Origin: Microbacterium sp. MYb45
GTDB lineage: Bacteria; Actinomycetota; Actinomycetes; Actinomycetales; Microbacteriaceae
Assembly: GCF_002979655.1 (NCBI RefSeq)
Contig: NZ_PCPG01000008.1
Location: forward strand, 62,001-126,000
Reading direction: 5' to 3'
DNA length: 64,000 nt
Position numbers and translations under genes: made by a program. This document shows, piece after piece, positions 1 to 7,506 of this stretch; position 1 is the first letter of the stretch, and each line of letters opens with the position of its first letter. The notes below the pieces were generated by a model. That model worked only from the letters and a program-made list of their open reading frames with translations. It did no database searches and had not been told where the DNA came from.

Positions 1-2
1 GC

Positions 3-380
3 CTGCTCGATCCGCGCACCCGCGGCACCGCCGTGATGGCCGTCGCGATCGCCGCCGGGGTGGTGGAAGTCGCCACGATGCTCCCGTACATCGTCGCGAT
101 GACGATGCTCGCGGATGCCGCCGTCGACACCCCGCTGCGCGTGCTCTCACTCGCGGGCTACTGCGCCCTGATGATCCTGCCGGCGATCGTCCTGCTCGTC
201 CTGCGCATCGTCGCCGCTCCCCTCGTTCAGCGCCCGCTGGAGCGCTTCGCGGCGTGGATGGAGCGCACCGGCGCGGAGAACACCGCCTGGATCATCGGCA
301 TCATCGGGTTCCTCATCGCCCGCTCCGCGGCCACCGAACTCGGACTCTTCGACGCACTCGGCGGCTTTCTCGGCAACTGA
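3..380 (+). CDS. GAP-family (Sap/LysE-like) membrane protein, C-terminal part
   Basis: The reading frame is already open at the left edge of the window, so this is the C-terminal 125 or so residues of a longer integral membrane protein. A stretch reading VEVATMLPYIVAMTMLAD followed by further hydrophobic segments (around LMILPAIVLLVLRIV and WIIGIIGFLIARSA) is typical of the GAP/Sap family, whose members are multi-span proteins linked to export of lipids or other small molecules. The assignment is by motif resemblance. The substrate cannot be told, and the N-terminus lies outside the window. Confidence 0.65.
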   Translation: MLDPRTRGTAVMAVAIAAGVVEVATMLPYIVAMTMLADAAVDTPLRVLSLAGYCALMILPAIVLLVLRIVAAPLVQRPLERFAAWMERTGAENTAWIIGIIGFLIARSAATELGLFDALGGFLGN

Positions 381-424
381 TCGCCACGCAGCCCGACGCG
401 GCGACCAGAAGGACTTCGACGAAG

Positions 425-430
425 TAGGCT
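425..430 (+). promoter_or_regulatory. -10 element of nucS (leaderless)
   Basis: TAGGCT ends 6 nt before the GTG start codon of nucS. No Shine-Dalgarno sequence precedes the start. Transcription would begin at or beside the start codon, so the mRNA is probably leaderless. No convincing -35 is visible. Confidence 0.5.
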
Positions 431-436
431 CGACGG

Positions 437-1132
437 GTGCGTCTCGTCATCGCCCGCTGCTCGGTCGACTACACCGGTCGGCTCAATGCCCATCTCCCGC
501 TCGCCACGCGTCTGCTCGTGCACAAGGGAGACGGGAGTCTGCTCGTGCACTCCGACGGCGGCAGCTACAAGCCGCTGAACTGGATGAGCCCGCCGTGCTC
601 GCTGTCGAGCGAGGAACCGGGCGAGGAGGAGGCGAGCGCCGGCGTCGTCGAGGTCTGGCGCGTCACCCACAAGAAGACGGGCGATGCGCTGCGGGTGCAG
701 ATCTACGAGATCATCCACGACACCTCCCACGAGCTGGGCCTCGATCCGGGACTCCAGAAGGACGGCGTCGAGGCCGACCTGCAGCGGCTGCTCGCCGAGC
801 AGGTGGAGCGCATCTCCGAGGGCGCGACCCTCGTGCGCCGCGAGTATCCGACGGCCATCGGCCCGGTCGACCTGCTGGTGCGCGATGCCGACGGCGCCGC
901 GATCGCGGTGGAGATCAAGCGCCGCGGCGACATCGACGGCGTCGAGCAGCTGACCCGCTACCTCGAGCTTCTCGGCCGCGACCCGCACCTCTCCCCCGTG
1001 CAGGGCGTCTTCGCGGCACAGGAGATCAAGCCCCAGGCCCGTGTGCTCGCCGAGGATCGCGGCATCCGCTGCCTGGTGCTCGACTACGACGACATGAAGG
1101 GCATCGAGTCGGGCATCCCCCGCCTGTTCTGA
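437..1132 (+). CDS. nucS: Mismatch-specific endonuclease NucS (EndoMS)
   Basis: Full-length 231-residue NucS. In actinobacteria, which lack MutS/MutL, NucS cuts both strands at G-T, G-G and T-T mismatches and works with the sliding clamp. The N-terminal half is the DNA-binding/dimerisation domain and the C-terminal half a RecB-like nuclease. The catalytic set is visible as D145 (PVDLLVRD) and E159-x-K161 (AVEIKRRG). The start is a GTG placed 6 nt after a TAGGCT box. The very C-terminus ends GIPRLF, which could serve as a clamp-interaction tail. The gene stands alone. Confidence 0.95.
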   Translation: MRLVIARCSVDYTGRLNAHLPLATRLLVHKGDGSLLVHSDGGSYKPLNWMSPPCSLSSEEPGEEEASAGVVEVWRVTHKKTGDALRVQIYEIIHDTSHELGLDPGLQKDGVEADLQRLLAEQVERISEGATLVRREYPTAIGPVDLLVRDADGAAIAVEIKRRGDIDGVEQLTRYLELLGRDPHLSPVQGVFAAQEIKPQARVLAEDRGIRCLVLDYDDMKGIESGIPRLF

Positions 1133-1159
1133 GCCTCTGCCGTCTGACCCCCGCACGGA

Positions 1160-1471
1160 TCAGCGAGCCGCCATCAGGCGCGGCGTCGGTCCCTCGAGCC
1201 GAGCGACCGCGATCTTCACCTCGGTCATCTCGAGCTCGACAAGACGGAGCCGCTGATCGACCCGGTCGAACCGTTCATCGATCCGCTCGAACCGTTCATC
1301 GACCCGTTCGAAGCGGCGGTCGATGCGATCGAACCGCAGTTCGAGCTTCACATCCTGCGCTTCGAAGCGCGCGTCCATCCGAGTGATCATCCAGCCGAAC
1401 CCGCTGACGATCGCGACCAGAGTCGCCGCTGCTGTCGCCAGCATCGTGATGACTTCCACCGACACGTACAT
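1160..1471 (-). CDS. Small membrane-anchored coiled-coil protein
   Basis: 103 residues. An N-terminal hydrophobic segment (about residues 9-29, TMLATAAATLVAIVSGFGWM) is followed by a soluble tail with four nearly identical heptads of the type RF-D/E-R-I/V-D-E, then RLRLVE. This predicts one transmembrane anchor and a long, highly charged coiled coil. No enzymatic motif is seen. The heptads are also near-repeats in the DNA (about 1250-1340). A second ATG 10 codons in, preceded by GTGGAAG, may be the real start. The function is unknown. It is divergent from the HAD gene across a long inverted repeat. Confidence 0.6.
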   Translation of the reverse strand: MYVSVEVITMLATAAATLVAIVSGFGWMITRMDARFEAQDVKLELRFDRIDRRFERVDERFERIDERFDRVDQRLRLVELEMTEVKIAVARLEGPTPRLMAAR

Positions 1472-1508
1472 TCCCCCATTCTGACCTGCAACTCCGCTCT
1501 TGTCACGA

Positions 1509-1543
1509 CCTTATATGAGGACATTGCGCTCTCACATAAGGTG
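1509..1543. promoter_or_regulatory. Inverted repeat in a divergent promoter region
   Basis: ACCTTATATGAG (1509-1520) and CTCACATAAGGT (1532-1543) form a 12-bp inverted repeat with one mismatch and an 11-nt spacer. It lies between the divergent coiled-coil gene and the HAD gene. The low GC and symmetry suggest an operator overlapping outward -10-like hexamers (TATAAG on the minus strand). Confidence 0.45.
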
Positions 1544-1602
1544 TGAACAAGCTTTTTCGGAGCACAGCTGTGCAGGAGGAATGGCCCTCGCCGCCGGGCC
1601 CA

Positions 1603-1608
1603 TAGGCT
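1603..1608 (+). promoter_or_regulatory. -10 element of the HAD hydrolase gene (leaderless)
   Basis: TAGGCT ends exactly 6 nt before the ATG. The GGAGG in that gap is too close to the ATG to act as a Shine-Dalgarno site, which favours a leaderless start. Confidence 0.45.
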
Positions 1609-1614
1609 GGAGGC

Positions 1615-2280
1615 ATGCCCCACTCCCCCTATTCCTGCGTGCTGTGGGACGTCGACGGCACGATCATCGATGCGTCCGTCGGCATCCTCCGCCGACTGAA
1701 CGTCGCCCTCACCCATTTCGGACGGCCGGCGCCGACGCGTGAGGAACTGGTGCACTGGATCGGGCCACCCATGTTCCAGTCGTTCCAGGACCAGGCGGGC
1801 ATGACCCCCGAGGAGTCCCGCGAGGCGGTCACGTTCTATCGCACGCTCGGCAAGGCCGACGGCTACACCACCGATGTGGCCACGTACCCCGGCGTCACGG
1901 ACCTCATCCACGAACTTGCGGCGGCGGGCATCCCGCAGGCGACGGCCAGCTCGAAGCCGGAGCACCAGGTCGACGCACTCGTCGACCACTTCGGCCTCCG
2001 CCCGTCGTTCCTGACGACCGTCGGCGCCACACCCGATGAGGCGACGCTCGCCTCGAAGACCGACATCGTCGCCGAGGCGCTGCGCCGGCTCCGCGAGCTC
2101 GGTGCCGACACGTCACGACCGGTGCTCATCGGCGACCGGCACCACGATGTCGATGGCGGCAAGGCCAACGGCGTCCCCGTGATCTTCGTCGGGTGGGGAT
2201 TCAGCGACGCACACGAGGGCGACGAGGCCGAGTTCCGTGTGACGAGCGTGGCCGAGCTGCGCGCTCTCCTGATCGACTGA
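1615..2280 (+). CDS. HAD-superfamily hydrolase, phosphoglycolate-phosphatase-like
   Basis: 221 residues with the HAD signatures. Motif I is DVDGT with nucleophile D12 and acid D14. A conserved lysine follows the ASSKPE motif-II region, and the late GDRHHDVDG motif (about 172-180) binds Mg2+. The helical cap between motifs I and II resembles Gph/PGP and pyrophosphatase PpaX-type enzymes (subclass IA). Such enzymes dephosphorylate small phosphorylated metabolites in the cytosol. The exact substrate cannot be read from the sequence. The gene is monocistronic and ends at a strong hairpin shared with the convergent cold-shock gene. Confidence 0.85.
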   Translation: MPHSPYSCVLWDVDGTIIDASVGILRRLNVALTHFGRPAPTREELVHWIGPPMFQSFQDQAGMTPEESREAVTFYRTLGKADGYTTDVATYPGVTDLIHELAAAGIPQATASSKPEHQVDALVDHFGLRPSFLTTVGATPDEATLASKTDIVAEALRRLRELGADTSRPVLIGDRHHDVDGGKANGVPVIFVGWGFSDAHEGDEAEFRVTSVAELRALLID

Positions 2281-2355
2281 CGCCGGCACCGGCGACCCGC
2301 GCGCATCCGGCGGTTGCCGTGCCGGCACATCGGAGCGACCCATCAGAAGCACAGA

Positions 2356-2399
2356 ACTCCCCGCCGGATGACGCCATCATGGCGCTCCGGTCGGGGAGT
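2356..2399. terminator. Bidirectional terminator between the HAD gene and cspA
   Basis: ACTCCCC (2356-2362) pairs with GGGGAGT (2393-2399), and the interior is also largely self-complementary (CGCCATCATGGCG). It sits between two convergent genes, so it probably terminates both. Confidence 0.75.
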
Positions 2400-2417
2400 A
2401 CGTGTTCCCGGCCCGTC

Positions 2418-2624
2418 TCAGACGGGGCGGATGTTCTCTGCCTGCAGGCCCTTCGGACCCTGTGCCACATCGAACTCGACTCGCTGGTTCTCTTCGAGAG
2501 ACCGGTAGCCGGATGACTGGATGGCGGAGTAGTGCGCGAAGACGTCAGCGCCTCCGTCGTCGGGGGAGATGAAGCCGAAGCCCTTCTCCGAGTTGAACCA
2601 CTTGACCGTGCCCTGGGTGCTCAT
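2418..2624 (-). CDS. cspA: Cold-shock protein, CspA family
   Basis: A 68-residue single cold-shock domain, the usual length of the family. It binds single-stranded RNA or DNA and acts as an RNA chaperone. The RNA-binding motifs RNP1 (KGFGFI, about residues 14-19) and RNP2 (VFAHYSAI, about 28-35) are intact, and the N-terminus ([10 protein letters not shown]) is canonical. The start used is the ATG at 2624, because longer upstream reading is out of keeping with the family. The 560 bp upstream are non-coding and rich in perfect hairpins, which may be a structured leader. Confidence 0.95.
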   Translation of the reverse strand: MSTQGTVKWFNSEKGFGFISPDDGGADVFAHYSAIQSSGYRSLEENQRVEFDVAQGPKGLQAENIRPV

Positions 2625-2703
2625 GTACTGCCTGTTCTGCTGATGAAGAAGCCGACGCAGGGGTGCCCCGACATCGCTAACGCTAGTGGAGGAGCCCCCG
2701 AGC

Positions 2704-2732
2704 GGAATAGCCGCTGCAAGAAGGTAATCCAA
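2704..2732 (-). promoter_or_regulatory. Candidate proximal promoter of cspA
   Basis: On the minus strand TTGGAT (2732-2727) and TATTCC (2709-2704) are separated by 17 nt. This would give a leader of about 75 nt. It is a consensus match only. A second weak candidate, GTGACG-18-TATGGT (3114-3085), would give a leader of about 450 nt that includes all four upstream hairpins. Confidence 0.3.
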
Positions 2733-2810
2733 ATGTTGCACGAGCGGCACACGGCCGTCATCCGGCGGATTCCCGGGGCGCGCGAACGCACGACGCCCAG
2801 AAAATGGTGT

Positions 2811-3061
2811 GGCCCTCACCGCGGGGGGAGCGATGAGGGCCGAAGACGACCGGAGGGTGCGTCAAGAACAGCCTAACTCCTTTTCGGAGCGCTTGTCCCC
2901 CTTTTGGGGGACAAATCCGAAAATCAGTGCGCGGAGGGCGATAGCGACCCCCTCGAGCGGTCCATTGGGGACTGAACCACTCGAGGGGGCCCAATCGCAT
3001 GCACGGATCGTCTTGCCCCTGGGGTGGGCCGTTCGTCTCCTGGGGAGAGACGAAGACGATC
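2811..3061. other. Non-coding region with four strong stem-loops upstream of cspA
   Basis: Between cspA and the next gene there are about 560 bp with no credible gene. Four perfect stems lie in a row: GGCCCTCA/TGAGGGCC (2811-2818/2834-2841); TTTTCGGA/TCCGAAAA (2881-2888/2916-2923) enclosing TTGTCCCCC/GGGGGACAA with a TTTT loop (2893-2914); CCCCCTCGAG/CTCGAGGGGG (2948-2957/2980-2989); and GATCGTCTT/AAGACGATC (3006-3014/3053-3061), which competes with TTCGTCTC/GAGACGAA (3032-3039/3047-3054). CTCCTTTTCGGAG offers an alternative to the second stem. It may be a long cspA leader or a set of terminators. Confidence 0.5.
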
Positions 3062-3179
3062 AATCCCCGTGTGCATGCACTTTCACCATAGGGGAGGACG
3101 CACCGTCTCGTCACGGACCTCGTCCTGGTGAGATCGCGAGGTCAGCCGCCGCTCGCCCGGCGCCGAGACGACGCGGAGG

Positions 3180-3185
3180 TAGCCT
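3180..3185 (+). promoter_or_regulatory. -10 element of the SDH-like gene (leaderless)
   Basis: TAGCCT ends 6 nt before the GTG start codon, with no Shine-Dalgarno sequence in between. It follows the same spacing as nucS and the HAD gene. Confidence 0.45.
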
Positions 3186-3191
3186 GATGCG

Positions 3192-4016
3192 GTGACGCTG
3201 CTCAACAAAGACATGACGCTCTGCATCTCGCTGTCGGCGCGGCCGAGCAACAACGGGACGCGCTTCCACAACCACCTCTACGAGGCGCTCGGACTCAACT
3301 GGATCTACAAGGCCTTCGCTCCGATCGACCTCGCCCAGGCCATCGCCGGCGTGCGCGGACTCGGCATCCGCGGCTGCGCGATCTCCATGCCGTACAAAGA
3401 AGACGTGATCGCGCTGGTAGACCGGATGGACCCCTCGGCGACCGCGATCGATTCGGTCAACACGATCGTGAACGATGCGGGCGTGCTCACGGCGTACAAC
3501 ACCGACTACTCCGCGATCGCGCAGCTGATCGCGCGCAACGAGCTGGATCCTGCTGCCTCCGTGTTGCTGCGGGGCTCGGGCGGCATGGCCAAGGCGACCG
3601 CAGCCGCCTTCCGCGACGCCGGCTTCGCGAATGTCACCATCGTCGCCCGGAACGAATCGAACGGGCGCGCGCTGTCCGACCTGTATGGATTCCACTGGCG
3701 AGCGGACGCGTCCGATTCGACGGCGGACATCCTCGTCAACGTCACCCCGATCGGCATGGCCGGCGGTTCGGAGGAGCACGCCCTGTCGTTCTCGGAGGCG
3801 GCGATCGCTGCGGCATCCGTCGTCTTCGACGTCGTCGCACTGCCCGCGGAGACACCCCTGATCATCGCGGGTCGCGCCGCCGGCACGACCCTGATCACCG
3901 GTGCCGAAGTCGCGACCCTGCAGGCGCTCGAGCAGTTCGTGCTCTACACCGGAATCCGTCCGAGCGCGGCGCAGGTGCAGGCGGCCGAGGAGTTCATGCG
4001 CGCCGGAACCGCGTGA
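3192..4016 (+). CDS. Shikimate dehydrogenase-like protein (SDH-L / HI0607 type)
   Basis: 274 residues. The N-terminal catalytic domain (about 1-100) and C-terminal Rossmann domain (about 115-250) follow the AroE fold. The opening RPSNNGTRFHNHLYEALGL, the catalytic-lysine segment SMPYKEDV and the NTIVNDAG and AYNTDY segments closely match the SDH-L branch described from Haemophilus HI0607. That branch oxidises shikimate poorly, so its true substrate is uncertain. The nucleotide-binding loop is GSGGMAKA. It is therefore better called SDH-like than the biosynthetic aroE. It starts at a GTG 6 nt after a TAGCCT box and stands apart from other aromatic-pathway genes. Confidence 0.85.
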   Translation: MTLLNKDMTLCISLSARPSNNGTRFHNHLYEALGLNWIYKAFAPIDLAQAIAGVRGLGIRGCAISMPYKEDVIALVDRMDPSATAIDSVNTIVNDAGVLTAYNTDYSAIAQLIARNELDPAASVLLRGSGGMAKATAAAFRDAGFANVTIVARNESNGRALSDLYGFHWRADASDSTADILVNVTPIGMAGGSEEHALSFSEAAIAAASVVFDVVALPAETPLIIAGRAAGTTLITGAEVATLQALEQFVLYTGIRPSAAQVQAAEEFMRAGTA

Positions 4017-4036
4017 TCGGGAGCCCGATACATCGG

Positions 4037-4042
4037 TACCCT
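4037..4042 (+). promoter_or_regulatory. -10 element of the VWA lipoprotein gene (leaderless)
   Basis: TACCCT ends 6 nt before the ATG at 4049. It lies in the short gap after the SDH-like gene. This supports the 4049 start over the upstream in-frame ATG at 4013. Confidence 0.45.
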
Positions 4043-4048
4043 TGGCGC

Positions 4049-5887
4049 ATGAGCGCGCCTCGCACCGCACGAAGGACCACCATCCGCCGCACACCTGCCG
4101 CCCTGGCCACGGCGGCGATCGTCGCACTGGTGCTGGCAGCCTGCACGGGTGGGGGAGAAGAGCCCGCCCCCGACGGCAGCCAGGGCTTTCCCGACGACGG
4201 CTGCACGCACATCACCGTGGCGACCTCGTCGGAGAAGGTCAACATGCTCGACGAGCTGGCGGCCGCGTTCAAGGACTCCCCGGAGCACGAGTCGCTCGAC
4301 ACCTGCGCCACCGTGCGGCCGACGAACGTCTCGTCCGGCAACGCCGCCCGCTACCTGACATCCGGCGAGGACTGGCCGAGCGACGACCGCGCACTGTGGC
4401 CCACCCTGTGGTCGCCCGCCTCCACGGTCTGGACCGACCGCGTCGCGGCGGCCGCCTCGCAGAACCTCGTCGGCACACCCGCATCCTTCACGCGGACTCC
4501 CGTCGTGTTCGGTATGCCCGAGCCGATGGCCAAGGCGCTCGGGTGGCCGGACAAGCCGATCAGCATCACCGACCTCGAAGGCCTGTGCCAGGACCCCGAC
4601 GGCTGGGGGAGCGTGGGCAAGGACATCTGGGGCGCCTTCAAGATCTCGAAGACGAACCCGAACACCTCGACCACCGGGCTGTCGACCATCCTGATGCAGT
4701 CGTACGAGGCGTCGGGCAAGGCGGAGGGGCTGACCTCGGCCGATGTGGATGCCGCGGCCGACTTCTCCCGCGTGTTCGAGGAGTGCGTGATCCACTACGG
4801 CGACACCACGGGCAACGTGCTGTCGACGCTGTACGACGAGACGCAGAACGGCGCCAACGGCTCGGCCTACGTCTCGGCGGTCGCGCTCGAGGAGACCTCG
4901 CTGCTCAACTACAACAAGGGCAACCCCGACTCGCACACCGTGCAGCCGGGAGAGACCCTGGTCCCGCCGAAGACCAAGCTGGTCGCGGTGTACCCCGCGG
5001 GCGGGTCGATGTGGTCGGACAACCCCGTCACCGTTCTCGGCGCCGACTGGGTGACGCCCGAGCAGCGCACGGCAGGTGAGGCGTTCGCGGCGTTCCTGCA
5101 GACCGAGGCCGCGCAGACGATCCTTCCCGAGTACGGCTTCCGTCCGCTCGACGAGTCGGTCCCCCTGGGCGACCTGTTCACGGCGAACTTCGGCGTCGAC
5201 CCCGCACAGCCCGCCGTGACGCTGCCGAAGCCGGAGGTCGATGTGATCTCCACCGCGATCGACCAGTGGACGCAGGTTCGCAAGCCCTCATCGGTGCTGG
5301 AGCTCATCGACATCTCCGGCTCGATGGACGAGCCGATCGGCGACGGCCGCTCCCGGCTCGACGGGGCGATCCAGGGCGCCCAGACGACGCTCGACCATTT
5401 CCGCTCCACCGACGAGGTCGGCGTCTGGGCGTTCACCACCGGCGTCTCGTCCGACGAGGGCGAGAACATCGAGGTGCTCCGTGGGGTCACCCCGCTGGGC
5501 GCCGACGGCGAGAAGCTCGACTCCTCCCTCGACGACCTCCGCTACGCCGAGCGCAACGGCACACCGCTGTACGACGCGGTGCTCACGGCGTACGAGGCCA
5601 TGAGCGAGCGCGCCGAGCCCGGACGGATCAACGCGATCGTGGTGCTGTCGGACGGCGAGGACACCGACTCGACGACATCCCTCGACTCGCTGATCGCGAA
5701 GATCGGCAAGAGCACGAAGGAGGGCGGAACCGATGCCCCGGTGCGGATCTTCCCCATCGCGTACAGCTCGGCCGCCGACACCTCGGTGCTGCAGCGGATC
5801 GCCGATGCCACCGGCGGCCAGATGTTCGACGCGTCGGACGCCGAGCGCATCGACCTCGTCTTCGCCTCCGTGATCAACAACTTCTGA
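4049..5887 (+). CDS. Lipoprotein with solute-binding-like and VWA domains
   Basis: 612 residues from the ATG at 4049. The signal peptide ends in the lipobox LAAC, so the protein should be lipid-anchored on the outer face of the membrane. Residues about 40-390 resemble an ABC-type periplasmic solute-binding fold. About 410-610 is a von Willebrand A domain with the MIDAS motif DISGSMD and a downstream SDGED acidic motif. The VWA half probably mediates metal-dependent protein contact. The ligand is not known. The next gene starts 8 nt later and encodes a membrane partner, so the two likely form a surface complex. Confidence 0.8.
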   Translation: MSAPRTARRTTIRRTPAALATAAIVALVLAACTGGGEEPAPDGSQGFPDDGCTHITVATSSEKVNMLDELAAAFKDSPEHESLDTCATVRPTNVSSGNAARYLTSGEDWPSDDRALWPTLWSPASTVWTDRVAAAASQNLVGTPASFTRTPVVFGMPEPMAKALGWPDKPISITDLEGLCQDPDGWGSVGKDIWGAFKISKTNPNTSTTGLSTILMQSYEASGKAEGLTSADVDAAADFSRVFEECVIHYGDTTGNVLSTLYDETQNGANGSAYVSAVALEETSLLNYNKGNPDSHTVQPGETLVPPKTKLVAVYPAGGSMWSDNPVTVLGADWVTPEQRTAGEAFAAFLQTEAAQTILPEYGFRPLDESVPLGDLFTANFGVDPAQPAVTLPKPEVDVISTAIDQWTQVRKPSSVLELIDISGSMDEPIGDGRSRLDGAIQGAQTTLDHFRSTDEVGVWAFTTGVSSDEGENIEVLRGVTPLGADGEKLDSSLDDLRYAERNGTPLYDAVLTAYEAMSERAEPGRINAIVVLSDGEDTDSTTSLDSLIAKIGKSTKEGGTDAPVRIFPIAYSSAADTSVLQRIADATGGQMFDASDAERIDLVFASVINNF

Positions 5888-5894
5888 GGTGGGA

Positions 5895-6899
5895 ATGATC
5901 AGCTCCACGGCATCCGACCCGAGCGGGGTCACCGACGCGATCGCCGCCCTGCAGTCCGGCGACGTCTACGTCGCCCCCGGCGTGCAGGGGCAGTCGGCGA
6001 TGACCGATGCCCTGTCGGCCGCCGTGCCGGGGGACCGGACGATCGCCGTCGTGGTGCTGCCGGAGGATGCCGACCTGGGCACCGTCTACCCGCTGGAACT
6101 GCTCGACCGGCTCAGCGAGCGAGTGCCGCAGACGACCGTCGTGCTCGCCGTGGGCGACGACCTGCAGGCGGGCTCCACCGTGATCGACAGCAACGACGTG
6201 CTCCGGATCGCCAACGAGAACGAGGCGGCGGCAGGCGGCAACACCCAGACCGCTCTCGTCGAGACCGTGCAGCAGATCGTCGAGGAGAATCCGTCCTCCC
6301 CGGGTGTTGAAGCCGGGGGAGGAACCGACTGGCTGCTGCCCGTCGTGATCGGCGGAGCCGTCCTGCTCGCAGCCGGCGGCACGGCTATCGGACTGCTCGC
6401 CCGTCGCCGTCGCACGCCGAAGACCGCGGTGGATCCTGTTCCTCCCGGCATCCGCCTGCGGGTGGACCGGCTGCGCGAGCTGCGGGTCGATTATGCGAAC
6501 CTCCCGGGCAACCCTGTGGCCGCGGAGACGGCCGCGGGCATCGAGGCGCTCGCCTCCCACGTCGAGCAGCTGTTCGTACGACTCGACGCCAAGGCGGAGA
6601 CCGACCAGGTCGCGCTGGCCGAGGCGGAGTACTCCGACAAGCTCGCCCGCCTCGTCGCCGCGCTGGAACGCGACTATCTGCTCGACCTGCTCACGCGGCC
6701 CGACCTGTGGGATGCACCGGAGGAGCGCGTCGCCGAGGTGCGCGAGGCACTGGCGGCCGTCACGACGCAGATCATCGACAACATCAAGCAGGTCAATGCC
6801 CGAAAGGGCCTGCTGTTCCAGGTGTCGCTCGACTCGCTCATCGGCCGCTCGGAGCTGCGCGACTGGGAGCGGCAGTTCAAGAAGAACTCGGGGGAGTGA
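5895..6899 (+). CDS. Single-span membrane protein, partner of the VWA lipoprotein
   Basis: 334 residues from the ATG at 5895, which has GAGG 5 nt upstream; a GTG at 5889 is an alternative. The N-terminal part (about 1-140) is a compact alpha/beta-looking region ending in a Pro/Ser/Gly linker. One transmembrane helix follows (about 146-167, LLPVVIGGAVLLAAGGTAIG), then RRRR and a long helical cytoplasmic tail (about 180-334). No catalytic motif is recognised. It is cotranscribed with the VWA lipoprotein. The 3' end overlaps the convergent SRPBCC gene by 23 bp. Confidence 0.7.
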   Translation: MISSTASDPSGVTDAIAALQSGDVYVAPGVQGQSAMTDALSAAVPGDRTIAVVVLPEDADLGTVYPLELLDRLSERVPQTTVVLAVGDDLQAGSTVIDSNDVLRIANENEAAAGGNTQTALVETVQQIVEENPSSPGVEAGGGTDWLLPVVIGGAVLLAAGGTAIGLLARRRRTPKTAVDPVPPGIRLRVDRLRELRVDYANLPGNPVAAETAAGIEALASHVEQLFVRLDAKAETDQVALAEAEYSDKLARLVAALERDYLLDLLTRPDLWDAPEERVAEVREALAAVTTQIIDNIKQVNARKGLLFQVSLDSLIGRSELRDWERQFKKNSGE

Positions 6900-7359
6900 C
6901 CTCGCCCGACGCCCTGCCGTCGCCTCCCGCTCGGCCCTCGGCGAGGTAGGCGAGCCGGTGCAGCGTCTCGGCGTTGCGCCAGCGCAGCATCGGCGTCGTG
7001 AGGAAGCGGGGGATGAATGCCGCCGGCCCCTTCACGGGTTCCTCGTCGATGCGCACCTGACAGCCCGACGCCGTCGTGCGCGCGTGCAGAGTGACTTTGG
7101 CCTCGCCCATCGGCCAGCCCCGGGCGATGAGCACCATCCGGCGCGGCGGCTCCCACTCCCGCACCTCGGTCCTGTCGTCGAGCAGCGCCGGCCACACGCC
7201 GAAGGAGTGGTGCAACTGCGCGCCGACCGCCGGCCAGGAGGCATCGACGTCGCGCATCCGCGAGGCACCGACCACCCATCCGGGATACAGCCAGCCGTTC
7301 GCGAGCACCCGGAACACGTCATCCGTGGTGCAGGCCAGGTCACGAGTGTTCGTCGCCAT
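6877..7359 (-). CDS. SRPBCC-family (START-like) protein
   Basis: 160 residues. The ATG at 7359 is preceded by GGAGG at good spacing. The pattern of an N-terminal DDVFRVLANGWLYPGWV segment, a WP-containing middle and a C-terminal helix fits polyketide-cyclase/SRPBCC proteins, which form a hydrophobic cavity for lipid-like ligands. The ligand is unknown. The last 23 bp overlap the convergent membrane-protein gene, and it is divergent from the alcohol dehydrogenase gene. The C-terminal 20 residues (Gly/Ser/Pro rich) look like a disordered tail. Confidence 0.75.
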   Translation of the reverse strand: MATNTRDLACTTDDVFRVLANGWLYPGWVVGASRMRDVDASWPAVGAQLHHSFGVWPALLDDRTEVREWEPPRRMVLIARGWPMGEAKVTLHARTTASGCQVRIDEEPVKGPAAFIPRFLTTPMLRWRNAETLHRLAYLAEGRAGGDGRASGEVTPPSSS

Positions 7360-7506
7360 GGTTCCTCCGTCCGCGATCATCCTGCACGCCCGCGGCCGAC
7401 CGCAGAAGACGCTTGACACGGAGCGCGGTACTTCTGTCAACCCGGTTGGCGGCGGCGCATCGTTCGACGAGCGTGGGCCGACACGGACCGATGATCGGAG
7501 GACACC

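Noticed and set aside
7413..7440. TTGACA/TGTCAA inverted repeat upstream of the alcohol dehydrogenase gene as a MerR-type promoter
   Set aside because: No acceptable -10 lies at the right distance and no MerR gene is near. It was kept only as a note under the gene.
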